A DNA stretch of 44,988 nucleotides, taken from Halonatronomonas sp051745085. GTDB taxonomy: Bacteria > Bacillota > Halanaerobiia > Halanaerobiales > Halarsenatibacteraceae. Positions 6,731 to 14,490 of this stretch are shown here, piece by piece. Numbering within the stretch: position 1 is the first letter of the stretch; each line of letters starts with the position of its first letter. The notes below the pieces were generated by a model. It searched no databases. It was not told where the DNA came from and worked only from the letters and a program-made list of their open reading frames with translations. The position numbers and the translations under genes are program-made. The DNA lies in assembly GCA_051745085.1 (NCBI GenBank), contig JBNJDR010000014.1, positions 1 to 44,988 of the forward strand. The letters are read 5' to 3'.

Positions 6731-8605
6731 TTGATTACTAATTCAAGAAAAAGTCAACTGAAGATTCTCAGTATTGCGCTTGTGCTGGCCTTCGTGGCAG
6801 TAGGTATCTTCACAGGACCCGTTTCTGCCCAGGATGATGAGTATACGCTCACGATAATGGGTACTTCTGATTTGCATCAATATTTAGTCCCATATGATTA
6901 CATGAATGACGAACCTTTTGATAATTATGGGTTCTCTAAAACCTACACCCTCATCGAAGAGGTCCGCGCTAATTCCGAATACTCCATACTCTTAGATGCT
7001 GGCGACAACATTCAGGGAAGTATGATCGGCAATTACGAAGCCCTGGTAGATCCCATCAAATTTGGCGAGTCTCAAACTATTATCGAAGCCATGAACTTTG
7101 CCGACTACGATCTCGCTGCCGTTGGTAACCACGAGATACAGGATTTCGGACTGGAATTTTTCGACATCGCTCTAAACGCTTCCGAATTCCCCTGGATCGC
7201 TGCTAACATGTATCATGCTGACAGTGGGGACTATTACACCCAGCCATTCGAGGTGCTTTACAAAAGGATCGATGGTGAACTTTTAAGCATCGGTGTAATC
7301 GGCTTTGCTCCTCCAGAAATAATGCAGTGGGGCCGATCGTATGTTAAGGGAGAAGTTGAATTTGAAGATATAGTCGAGTCTGCCCGCAAGCATATTCCTA
7401 TGCTGGAGAAATTTACTGATATTTTGATAGTTAACTCTCATACCGGTATTGGAACTGGCTCCGGTTCTTATGATGATGGGTACGAGCTGGTCCAGATGGA
7501 TGGCGTGGATGCCTATCTCGGCGGCCATTCTCACAGTAAGTTCCCCAGCGAAGATTATGCGGACCTGGAAGGCGTTAATCTAGAAGAAGGTACAATATTT
7601 GGTACACCTACAGCAAAAGCCGGCCGCTGGGGATCAACACTCAGCGTCATCGACCTAAACTTAACCAAAGATAATGGCGAATGGGAGATAACCGGTCACG
7701 ATGTTAGAGTTCTTGAAGTTACAGAAGATACTGAATCGCATCCTGAAATCGAAAGAATCGCTCAAGATATCCACGAAAAAACTGTCGATTATATCAGAAC
7801 ACCTATCGGCTCAACAGAGCGGCCAGTAGCAGGTTACTTCTCGGAAGTAATGGATTCTACAGTTACCCAGGTAGTAAACAACGCTCAGATGTGGTTTGCC
7901 GAAAATCAACTGGCCGGCAGTGAGTACGAAGATCTGCCAATAGTCAGCGTAGCTGCTCCATTTCAAACTTCCACTTACGTTGAAGACGACGTAACGATCG
8001 GTGACATTACCGACATCTACCTTTACGACAATACGATTTTCATCTTAGAATTTACCGGTCAGGAATTAATTGATTTCCTTGAAAGAAGTGCCGAGCACTT
8101 CGGGCAAATAGATCCTGATACTTCTGAAGCACAAACTATAGACATCCTTGGTCCTTCCTACAATTACGATGTGATAGAAGGAATAGAGTATGAAATAGAT
8201 ATAACCCAGCCTGAAGGCGAAAGAATAGAAAATGTAACTTACCAGGGTGAACCGATCGATCTTGATCAAGAATTCGCTCTTATCACCAACGATTATAGGG
8301 CTGGCGGAGGAGGAGAATTCCCTCATACTGGTGACGACGCTGAGGTTATCTTCTCCAGCGATAATGCTAATAGAGATCAAATCATATACTACATCGAAGA
8401 ATACGGTAGTATAGATCCTAGACCTACTAACAACTGGAAGCTGCAGCCTGTAGACACTGAAGGCCCGGTTTACTTTGAAACCAATGCAGATGCGGTAGAA
8501 TATCTAGAAGCAAATAATCAAATCCAGGGTATTGAATTCGTTGAATATACTGAAGATGATAACGCTTTATTCGAATTGGACTTGGAGAATTTAGGCTGGG
8601 ACTAA
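6731..8605 (+). CDS. Exported 5'-nucleotidase / 2',3'-cyclic-nucleotide phosphodiesterase family protein
   Basis: A 624-residue exported phosphoesterase. The signal peptide (1-33) has a hydrophobic core and ends VSA before QDDE. The metallophosphatase domain shows Asp47 and His49 (SDLH), Asp92 (AGDNIQGS), the GNHE motif at 132-135, His237 and the GHSH at 265-268. The C-terminal 5'-nucleotidase domain (about 350-540) contains the YNYDVIEGIEY and NDYRAGGGGEFP loops that bind the base. It would strip phosphate from extracytoplasmic nucleotides. The mature chain is very rich in Asp and Glu. It starts at TTG five bases after AGGAGGGG. A paralogue lies at the right end of the window. Substrate preference cannot be told from the sequence. 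Confidence 0.93.
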   Translation: MITNSRKSQLKILSIALVLAFVAVGIFTGPVSAQDDEYTLTIMGTSDLHQYLVPYDYMNDEPFDNYGFSKTYTLIEEVRANSEYSILLDAGDNIQGSMIGNYEALVDPIKFGESQTIIEAMNFADYDLAAVGNHEIQDFGLEFFDIALNASEFPWIAANMYHADSGDYYTQPFEVLYKRIDGELLSIGVIGFAPPEIMQWGRSYVKGEVEFEDIVESARKHIPMLEKFTDILIVNSHTGIGTGSGSYDDGYELVQMDGVDAYLGGHSHSKFPSEDYADLEGVNLEEGTIFGTPTAKAGRWGSTLSVIDLNLTKDNGEWEITGHDVRVLEVTEDTESHPEIERIAQDIHEKTVDYIRTPIGSTERPVAGYFSEVMDSTVTQVVNNAQMWFAENQLAGSEYEDLPIVSVAAPFQTSTYVEDDVTIGDITDIYLYDNTIFILEFTGQELIDFLERSAEHFGQIDPDTSEAQTIDILGPSYNYDVIEGIEYEIDITQPEGERIENVTYQGEPIDLDQEFALITNDYRAGGGGEFPHTGDDAEVIFSSDNANRDQIIYYIEEYGSIDPRPTNNWKLQPVDTEGPVYFETNADAVEYLEANNQIQGIEFVEYTEDDNALFELDLENLGWD

Positions 8606-8627
8606 ACTAGCTAAAATTCTTCTTCTC

Positions 8628-8656
8628 AAAGCCCCCTTTTCAGGGGGCTTTTTTTT
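8628..8656 (+). terminator. Rho-independent terminator after the 5'-nucleotidase
   Basis: A stem of AAAGCCCCCT (8628-8637) with AGGGGGCTTT (8642-8651), a four-base loop and eight consecutive T from 8649. It ends the monocistronic nucleotidase transcript before niaR. Confidence 0.92.
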
Positions 8657-8701
8657 AGTTGAAATTATGGTACAATTTTATTAGGAAAGGAGGCGACTTA
8701 A

Positions 8702-9238
8702 TTGTCCAGTTTAAGCCCAGAAAAACGCAGAAATAAAATTTCTTCCTACCTGGAAAAAAGCAATAATCCTGTCACAGGTTCAGACTTAGCGGAAAAGTTT
8801 CAGGTCACCCGTCAGGTTATTGTTCAAGATATTGCTCTTTTACGAGCAGCCAATCATAAAATTATTTCAACCTCGCAGGGATATATATATCAAAAGCAAC
8901 TGACTAACGGGGCAGAGCAAAAGATAAAAGCGACGATCGCATGCAGGCACCAGGAAAATATGACAGAGGATGAGCTATTAATTATGATAAATCATGGGGC
9001 CCGAATTATAGACGTTAGGGTTGAGCATCCTCTTTACGGTGAATTGATAGGTAATTTAATGCTCACCACCGCTGAAGAAGTTAAAAGTTTTTTAAAGAAA
9101 GTAGAAAACAACCAGGCAGAATTATTATCAAAATTAACTCATGGCATTCACCTTCACACGGTAGAGGTGCCCAATAATGCAGTTTTAAACAGGATGAAAG
9201 AAGCTTTGGCTGCTCAGGGTTATCTCCTGGAAGATTAA
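8702..9238 (+). CDS. niaR: Niacin-responsive transcriptional repressor NiaR
   Basis: A 178-residue regulator of NAD precursor uptake and synthesis. Residues 8-60 form an HTH_11/DeoR-like winged helix (DLAEKFQVTRQVIVQDIALLR). Residues 75-175 are the 3H domain, named for conserved histidines: His83 (CRHQ), His109 (VEHPLYGE) and His147/150/152 (THGIHLH), which bind a metal and the nicotinic acid co-repressor. The gene starts at TTG after GGAGG and is followed by a palindrome over the promoter of an ECF-type transporter, the standard NiaR target. This supports local control of niacin uptake. Confidence 0.9.
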   Translation: MSSLSPEKRRNKISSYLEKSNNPVTGSDLAEKFQVTRQVIVQDIALLRAANHKIISTSQGYIYQKQLTNGAEQKIKATIACRHQENMTEDELLIMINHGARIIDVRVEHPLYGELIGNLMLTTAEEVKSFLKKVENNQAELLSKLTHGIHLHTVEVPNNAVLNRMKEALAAQGYLLED

Positions 9239-9246
9239 ATTTTGTT

Positions 9247-9266
9247 TCAAGTGTATATACACTTGA
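9247..9266. promoter_or_regulatory. Probable NiaR operator: 20-bp perfect palindrome
   Basis: TCAAGTGTATATACACTTGA is a perfect inverted repeat whose last four bases form part of the -35 box of the transporter promoter, a position suited to repression. It lies between niaR and its presumed target. I saw no second copy upstream of niaR, so niaR itself may not be autoregulated. Confidence 0.62.
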
Positions 9267-9291
9267 CAATACATTAGATTACTGAGATAAT
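9263..9291 (+). promoter_or_regulatory. Promoter of the niacin transporter gene
   Basis: A consensus -35 TTGACA at 9263-9268, a 17-base spacer and GATAAT at 9286-9291. The start codon lies 38 bases further on. The -35 box overlaps the palindrome at 9247-9266. Confidence 0.72.
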
Positions 9292-9329
9292 TAATCCAGT
9301 ATTAATTTAATTTTCAGGGAGGAATATAA

Positions 9330-9854
9330 TTGTTAAACCGCAACCTTAGTGTCAAAGAACTTATTTACAGCTCGATGCTAACAGCCATGGCCTTACTCAT
9401 CCCGCTTGTTTTTGGAACTTATCTTAGAATTTATATCCCACCTTTTTCTGCTACTCTTGCCTCACATCTGCCAGTATTTTTGGCTATGTTGATAAGCCCC
9501 TTCGCAGCGGTATTTGTTGGTACTGGCTCGGCCCTGGGATTTTTTCTGGTCACCGGTCCAGTTATCGGGGCCAGAGCAGCGATTCATATTTTGGTAGGTG
9601 GAACAGGTGCTGTGCTGATCAGAAAAGGCTATAGTTTAAAATTGGCACTCCTGCTCACCGCGCCGCTCCACGGTCTCGGAGAAGCTTTAATCGTTCTGCC
9701 CTTTGGCTTCAGCCTGGCTGATGCTGGAATGGTGGTCGGAATAGGAACGGCTTTACATCATATAGCAGATGCCTTTCTGGCTGTAGCTGTTTTCCAATTA
9801 TTAAAAGCAGCCTCGATCGATCTGCAGCAATTTGGAATTACATCTCAATCTTAA
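9330..9854 (+). CDS. niaX: ECF transporter substrate-binding (S) component, probable niacin transporter NiaX
   Basis: A 174-residue integral membrane protein with about six hydrophobic helices and no ATPase features. The order LSVKELIYSSMLTAMALLIP, the conserved ASHLPVFLAMLISPF loop near 44-58 and GSALGFFL at 66-73 are typical of small energy-coupling-factor S components. These bind the vitamin and use shared EcfA/A'/T modules encoded elsewhere. The niacin assignment rests mainly on its place after niaR and the operator. The start is TTG, eight bases after AGGGAGG. A transporter for another NAD precursor is the alternative. Confidence 0.8.
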   Translation: MLNRNLSVKELIYSSMLTAMALLIPLVFGTYLRIYIPPFSATLASHLPVFLAMLISPFAAVFVGTGSALGFFLVTGPVIGARAAIHILVGGTGAVLIRKGYSLKLALLLTAPLHGLGEALIVLPFGFSLADAGMVVGIGTALHHIADAFLAVAVFQLLKAASIDLQQFGITSQS

Positions 9855-9891
9855 AGCTCTTATCTACAAGAAAATATTCTTAGAAATAGCT

Positions 9892-9927
9892 GGCCTCACC
9901 GGTACTCTGGTGGGGCCTTATTCTTTT
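9892..9927 (+). terminator. Probable terminator after niaX
   Basis: GGCCTCACC (9892-9900) pairs with GGTGGGGCC (9909-9917) with one G-U pair and an eight-base loop, followed by an imperfect T-rich tail. Confidence 0.65.
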
Positions 9928-10005
9928 AATTATTTAACCCTTTTAAAATTTCCATGTAGTTCAAGTTAAAAGTATGTTAAAATTAAAAGAAGGAGGTTCT
10001 TATCT

Positions 10006-11682
10006 ATGCTTACCCAAAATATAAAAACTTTACTTCTGGATGGTTATCTTGATGAACCCTCGTGCCTGGGTGTTCCTCCCTATCTTTCTCCGCACAGCCG
10101 GTATCTTTATGGAGCTTTAAAGGACGGTGGTATCCCCGCTGACTTAATCGAGTACATGACTGCTGATCAATATAGGTATAAAACTAAAAATACGGCCAGC
10201 TTAGAATGGCTGGAAGAATATGACCTAATCATAGTACTAGCCGGAACAACTGTGCCCGGCCATTATCTAGGCGGCCGTCCTCTCAGCCTTACAGAAATAA
10301 ATGAATTAGGTAAAAGAGCAAAATATCCCACCAGAATCTTAGCCGGACCGATTACCCTGGCATGGCAGGAACTCCCTAAATCAAGGGAAATACAGGAGAA
10401 TTACGATATAATCACAGGAGAATTGTCACCTGCAGATATATATATTCGCTTATGCACTCAGGCGGATAAAGCTGGAAACTTCGATCCAAACCATCTTACT
10501 AAAATTTTAAACGGAGGCCAGTCTTCTGATTATTTAGCCGAAGCAATTTCTACCTGGGCTGTAACCGGAGCAGAATTATTTACTCACCATCCTAACCACC
10601 CAAAACTAATCGCTGAAATCGAAACATTTAGAGGCTGCCCCCGGGCTAGCCACTGTTCATTCTGTAGTGAACAACTCAAAAAAGTTCATTATCAGCGCCG
10701 GCCGGAAGCCATCATCACCGAAGTGGAAGCCATCGCTTCTGCAGGTGTCCATCAATATCGTTTAGGCTGTCAGACCGATCTCCTTGCTTACCCCTGGATT
10801 CAAGAACTATATCCCGGCATTAGAAATGCTGATCCTAATTTAAAAGTACTGCATTTAGACAATATCAACCCCGGTCCCCTGGGCGAAAATTGCCAGCAAA
10901 AAGCAAAAGAGGATTTAGAAACAATATGTTCCTATAACACACCAGGTGATGTAGCAGCTTTTGGCCTGGAATCAGCTGATCCTCAAGTGCTCGCTGCTAA
11001 CAATATCGGCACAAGTCCTGAACTAACTTTAAATGCTATCCGCTTAATCAATGAAATCGGAGGAAAACGAGAAGATGGTGTACCTAAATTACTACCCGGG
11101 CTAAATTTTTTAGCAGGTTTAAAAGGGGAGAGAAAAGAAACTTATACCTATAATTTAGAATTTCTGCGCAAAATTAAAGATGAGGGCTTATTATTGCGAA
11201 GAATTAATATCAGGCAGGTTAATGCCCTCGGGACATACGAGGCAGAATCTGTTCCCAAAAAATTATTTGACGATTTCAAAGAAAAGGTCAATATAGAAAT
11301 TAATAAGCCGATGCTGCAAAAAATCTTTCCGCGCGGCCTGATTTTGAAACAAGTCTGGCCTGAAATGAAAAAAGGGAAGCTAACTTTTGGACGGCAACCT
11401 GGGAGTTATCCAATCTTGATAGGGATCCCGGGGGATTTCACTAATGCAGAAGAACTCCAGCTCCAGGTGATCGATCACGGCTATCGCTCAATAACTGCCC
11501 TGCCATACCCTTTTTATATAAACAAAGCCACTGCAGATGAATTAGAACTTATTCCAGGGTTCGGAAGAAAAAGGGCAGAAAAAATACTGCTGGCCCAACC
11601 AAACGACCTAACAGAACTGGCTGAATTAGTTGGACCAGGATTCCCTCTAGAAGATTGGGAAGATATATTTAAATTCGCTTAG
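10006..11682 (+). CDS. Radical SAM protein with C-terminal helix-hairpin-helix (COG1031-like)
   Basis: A 558-residue protein. Residues 1-150 form an alpha/beta domain (LLLDGYLDEPSCLGVPPYLS; LIIVLAGTTVPG) resembling the cobalamin-binding-like N-terminus of many radical SAM enzymes, though no cobalamin His motif is clear. The cluster motif is C-x5-C-x2-C: Cys211, Cys217 and Cys220 in FRGCPRASHCSFCSE, with a longer first gap than the usual three. After the barrel comes a helix-hairpin-helix near 503-530 (LELIPGFGRKRAEKIL), implying DNA or RNA contact. Archaea have similar uncharacterised proteins (COG1031). A good AAGGAGGT precedes the ATG. It appears monocistronic. Reaction unknown. Confidence 0.82.
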   Translation: MLTQNIKTLLLDGYLDEPSCLGVPPYLSPHSRYLYGALKDGGIPADLIEYMTADQYRYKTKNTASLEWLEEYDLIIVLAGTTVPGHYLGGRPLSLTEINELGKRAKYPTRILAGPITLAWQELPKSREIQENYDIITGELSPADIYIRLCTQADKAGNFDPNHLTKILNGGQSSDYLAEAISTWAVTGAELFTHHPNHPKLIAEIETFRGCPRASHCSFCSEQLKKVHYQRRPEAIITEVEAIASAGVHQYRLGCQTDLLAYPWIQELYPGIRNADPNLKVLHLDNINPGPLGENCQQKAKEDLETICSYNTPGDVAAFGLESADPQVLAANNIGTSPELTLNAIRLINEIGGKREDGVPKLLPGLNFLAGLKGERKETYTYNLEFLRKIKDEGLLLRRINIRQVNALGTYEAESVPKKLFDDFKEKVNIEINKPMLQKIFPRGLILKQVWPEMKKGKLTFGRQPGSYPILIGIPGDFTNAEELQLQVIDHGYRSITALPYPFYINKATADELELIPGFGRKRAEKILLAQPNDLTELAELVGPGFPLEDWEDIFKFA

Positions 11683-11691
11683 ATTTTTACT

Positions 11692-12651
11692 TTAATAACC
11701 GGCTTCGTAATCTACCAACCTTTTTAATTTTTCTCCTTTAAAATATAGATCTAAATTTTCCATAAACATCTGAGCTGCTCGAGAATAATACCCACCAAAA
11801 CTACCTGCTACATGGGGTGTAATAATGACATTGTTCATCTTATATAAAGGAGAATCCGCTGGTAAAGGTTCTTCTTCAAAAACATCCAGCCCCGCTCCAG
11901 CTATAGCTTTTGTTTCTAGAGCTTTGATTAATTCGGCTTCATTAACAACCTTTCCTCTACCTACGTTAATGAAATAAGCGGATTCTGGCATGGCAGCGAA
12001 CTCCTCCCTGCCAACTAGACCCTCCGTCTCCTCAGTAAGAGGCAGGATTGTTACTGCATAATCAACATCAGTAAAAGCTTCGCTCAGGTTAGCGGGACTA
12101 AATATCTTATCTACCCCTGCCACCTCTTCTTCTGGATTGCGCTTTACCCCTATGACCTCCATCCCGAACGCATTCGCGCGGGTAACTATTTCCCTGCCGA
12201 TCGCTCCTAAACCTACTACCAGCAGTCTTTTGCCGGCCAAACCAGTTAGCTTTAATCTATTCCATTCCTGTTTTTCCTGCTGCCTTTGAAATTCGGAAAG
12301 GCGCCTGCTGAAATTCAGGATTAAAGCGAAACTATGCTCAGCTATTATATCTTTATGCAGACCGCTCATGTTTGTGAGCAGAATATTTTTAGCGGCCATC
12401 TTTTCTACCCCGGGCTGCTGCATAATTTTATCAACGCCAGCGCTTAAAACCTGAACCCACTTTAAATTAGGGGCATCAGCTAACATGTTAGCATCCAGGT
12501 CTCCCGGAAAACCCAGCACAACATCCACCACCTCTAAAACTTGCTTCTGTTCTTCCTCTTCAAGCGCTTTAACTATTTCTATATCCGGAAATTCAGATTC
12601 TATTTTTTCACTATATTTTTTATCCCAATCCTGGGTTAACATAACTTTCAT
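11692..12651 (-). CDS. D-2-hydroxyacid dehydrogenase (NAD-binding)
   Basis: A 319-residue member of the phosphoglycerate dehydrogenase/hydroxypyruvate reductase superfamily, which interconverts 2-oxoacids and D-2-hydroxyacids with NAD(P)H. The Rossmann motif GLGAIG is at 147-152. The catalytic triad is Arg232 (NVGRGKVVNE), Glu261 (DVFEEEPLP) and His280 (TPHVAG). It lacks the ACT or intervening domains of SerA, so the substrate (glyoxylate, hydroxypyruvate, another 2-oxoacid) is open. Its ATG is 3 bp after the stop of the upstream acetyltransferase gene and its AGGAGG lies inside that gene's end, so the two are coupled. Its stop is only 9 bp from that of the converging radical SAM gene, leaving no room for a normal terminator. 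Confidence 0.9.
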   Translation of the reverse strand: MKVMLTQDWDKKYSEKIESEFPDIEIVKALEEEEQKQVLEVVDVVLGFPGDLDANMLADAPNLKWVQVLSAGVDKIMQQPGVEKMAAKNILLTNMSGLHKDIIAEHSFALILNFSRRLSEFQRQQEKQEWNRLKLTGLAGKRLLVVGLGAIGREIVTRANAFGMEVIGVKRNPEEEVAGVDKIFSPANLSEAFTDVDYAVTILPLTEETEGLVGREEFAAMPESAYFINVGRGKVVNEAELIKALETKAIAGAGLDVFEEEPLPADSPLYKMNNVIITPHVAGSFGGYYSRAAQMFMENLDLYFKGEKLKRLVDYEAGY

Positions 12652-12654
12652 TCT

Positions 12655-13380
12655 CTAATTACCTCCTCTATTTTCTCTTAAATCTGCCTCCATCACAAAC
12701 CACTCATCGTGCAAATCCTTTGCCCTACCTACCACTTTGAAGCCGTATTTTTCGTATATATGTTTTGCGGCCGGGTTATCCGGTCTCACTTCTAACTTCA
12801 CTCTTTTAACTCCCTCGTCTTTTAAATAATCCATACCTGCTTCCGTCAATTTACTCCCCAGGCCGTCACCCTGAGCAAGTGGGCTTACTGCTAATGCTAA
12901 TATCTGCGCTGCAGCAGTTCCCTTTACCGCGAAAGTTATATAATAAATTTTATTAATAATGGTTTTCCCAACATCAAATAAGGTTAAGCCATAATGACCC
13001 TGAAGCCAGTGCCTAAAAAAGTAAAAAAGATGACCCCCTTTTATCGCTTCCTGCCAAAGGGGTTTAATCGACTTAATCATAATGATATATCCCTGAGGCC
13101 TATCATTTTTGTCAACAGCTACCAAAAATCCAGGTTGATATACCTGGCCTAATAATTTTAAAAAATCATACACAGCATTTTCCAACTTTTTTCTGGCTGA
13201 GCTGGCCTCTCTATCAACCTCGGGGCGGGTGGTTTTTACCCTGGTATCTTCAACTTCGGTAAAAAACTCAACCCCTTCAGAAAAAGCAGAAATAAAAATC
13301 CGGGTTAGCTCTGGTAGATACTTTTCTTGATAATTCACAATGTTATGGTCATCATTTCTTCTGCTCGGCTCCCGTGCCAT
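12655..13380 (-). CDS. GNAT-family N-acetyltransferase
   Basis: A 241-residue protein whose C-terminal half is a GNAT fold. ILALAVSPLAQGDGLGSKLTEAG (about 160-182) is the acetyl-CoA pyrophosphate loop (Q-G-x-G-x-G variant), and the final block PDNPAAKHIYEKYGFKVVG matches motif B. The N-terminal 110 residues carry a charged insertion not usual in small GNATs. The ATG follows AGGAGGGGG. Coupling to the hydroxyacid dehydrogenase gene suggests a shared pathway but gives no substrate. Confidence 0.87.
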   Translation of the reverse strand: MAREPSRRNDDHNIVNYQEKYLPELTRIFISAFSEGVEFFTEVEDTRVKTTRPEVDREASSARKKLENAVYDFLKLLGQVYQPGFLVAVDKNDRPQGYIIMIKSIKPLWQEAIKGGHLFYFFRHWLQGHYGLTLFDVGKTIINKIYYITFAVKGTAAAQILALAVSPLAQGDGLGSKLTEAGMDYLKDEGVKRVKLEVRPDNPAAKHIYEKYGFKVVGRAKDLHDEWFVMEADLRENRGGN

Positions 13381-13447
13381 CAGCTCCCCCTCCTTTTTTC
13401 TATTATAACCCCCTCTGCTGCTCGGGGCAAGTTTCTTAATAATATAA

Positions 13448-13477
13448 TTGGATTTATCTCACGAATTATATTATAAT
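13448..13477 (+). promoter_or_regulatory. Probable promoter of tatAC
   Basis: TTGGAT at 13448-13453 and TATAAT at 13472-13477 with an 18-base spacer, 33 bases ahead of the tatA start. It lies in the divergent region between the acetyltransferase gene and tatA. Confidence 0.6.
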
Positions 13478-13510
13478 TAAAATACCAGGGCAAAACAGGA
13501 GGTGAAGGTC

Positions 13511-13702
13511 ATGTTCGGTCTAGGAACCCAGGAATTAATTATCATCCTAGTAATTGTCTTAATAATATTTGGGCCCAGCAAGCTGCCTGAAATAGGCAAA
13601 GCGATAGGCTCCGGGATCAAAGAACTAAAACAAGCAACTAAAGAAACAGGTAATACAGAAGAGGAAGCCTCATCACCTGATAAAGAAGAAAATCAAAAGT
13701 AA
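13511..13702 (+). CDS. tatA: Twin-arginine translocase subunit TatA
   Basis: A 63-residue pore-forming Tat subunit. One transmembrane helix (about 7-21, ELIIILVIVLIIF) is followed by the FGPSKLPEIG hinge and an amphipathic helix (IGKAIGSGIKELKQA), then a charged tail. The ATG is chosen over an upstream GTG because AGGAGGTG ends six bases before the ATG and would overlap the GTG. It forms a two-gene operon with tatC, 22 bp downstream. No tatB is present, so this is a minimal TatAC system exporting folded proteins. Confidence 0.94.
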   Translation: MFGLGTQELIIILVIVLIIFGPSKLPEIGKAIGSGIKELKQATKETGNTEEEASSPDKEENQK

Positions 13703-13724
13703 TCAACCAGCAGGAGTGAACTAA

Positions 13725-14414
13725 ATGGATAGCCTGGAAATGACTTTAACTGAACACTTAACTGAACTTAGATCTCGCTTGATTAAATCAATCTTAGCAA
13801 TCGTGATCGGGGCCCTAGGATCTTATTTTTTTGCTGATATTTTAATTCTTTATCTCACAGAACCTATCGACGAATTAGTATTTATTAAGCCAACTGAAGC
13901 ATTCTTTACTTATATCAAGGTTTCACTGTTAGCAGGTTTAATTATTGCTCTACCTGTTGTTCTGTACCAATTTTGGAGTTTTATCCTGCCAGCTCTTCAG
14001 GATCGGGAGAAAAAGTATCTTAATATACTGCTTCCGGTTTCATTAATACTTTTTGCAGTTGGGATAGCTTTTTGTTTTTTCATTGTTTTACCCTTAGGAA
14101 TGAAATTCTTACTGAATTTTGGCAGTATAGAGTTAGAACCTATGATCTCAATAAGTTATTATATTTCATTTCTCACTTCCTTGCTCTTACCATTTGGCTT
14201 GATTTTTCAATTACCTCTGGTTATAAATTTATTGGTCAAGTGGGGCTTAGTTAAACTACAAAGCTTAACTGCTTTTAGAAAATATATCGTTGTAATAATT
14301 TTTGTGGTCAGTGCCATTCTCACACCACCTGACATCATCACCCAGTTATTCATGGCCGGCCCTTTAATTATCCTTTACGAGGGAAGTATCTTAATAGCAA
14401 AGTTAATAAATTAA
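13725..14414 (+). CDS. tatC: Twin-arginine translocase subunit TatC
   Basis: A 229-residue polytopic protein with six predicted helices. The N-terminal LTEHLTELRSRL is the family signature that recognises the twin-arginine signal; KPTEAFFTYIKVSL is the second conserved loop. It is slightly shorter than typical proteins of about 240-260 residues but complete. AGGAGTGA precedes the ATG. A strong terminator follows. Confidence 0.96.
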   Translation: MDSLEMTLTEHLTELRSRLIKSILAIVIGALGSYFFADILILYLTEPIDELVFIKPTEAFFTYIKVSLLAGLIIALPVVLYQFWSFILPALQDREKKYLNILLPVSLILFAVGIAFCFFIVLPLGMKFLLNFGSIELEPMISISYYISFLTSLLLPFGLIFQLPLVINLLVKWGLVKLQSLTAFRKYIVVIIFVVSAILTPPDIITQLFMAGPLIILYEGSILIAKLIN

Positions 14415-14430
14415 ATTTAATCGGAATAAT

Positions 14431-14476
14431 AAACCACCTCTCTACCCGGAAAAAATAGGTAGGAGGTGGTTTTTTT
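14431..14476 (+). terminator. Strong terminator between convergent tatC and the gamma-glutamyltransferase gene
   Basis: Left arm 14433-14446 (one bulged T) pairs with 14458-14471, followed by seven T at 14470-14476. The minus strand also has a hairpin with a moderately U-rich tail, so it may serve both converging operons. Confidence 0.9.
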
Positions 14477-14490
14477 GATCTCTAATATTT

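Noticed and set aside
8066..8380. Antisense ORFs inside the 5'-nucleotidase, fumarase, hydrogenase and cls genes
   Set aside because: They are out-of-frame shadows of strong coding regions, lack ribosome sites and have low-complexity or cysteine-rich products.
8641..8701. Promoter and second NiaR site in front of niaR
   Set aside because: A TACAAT is present at 8671 but no -35 at a proper distance, and no copy of the palindrome.
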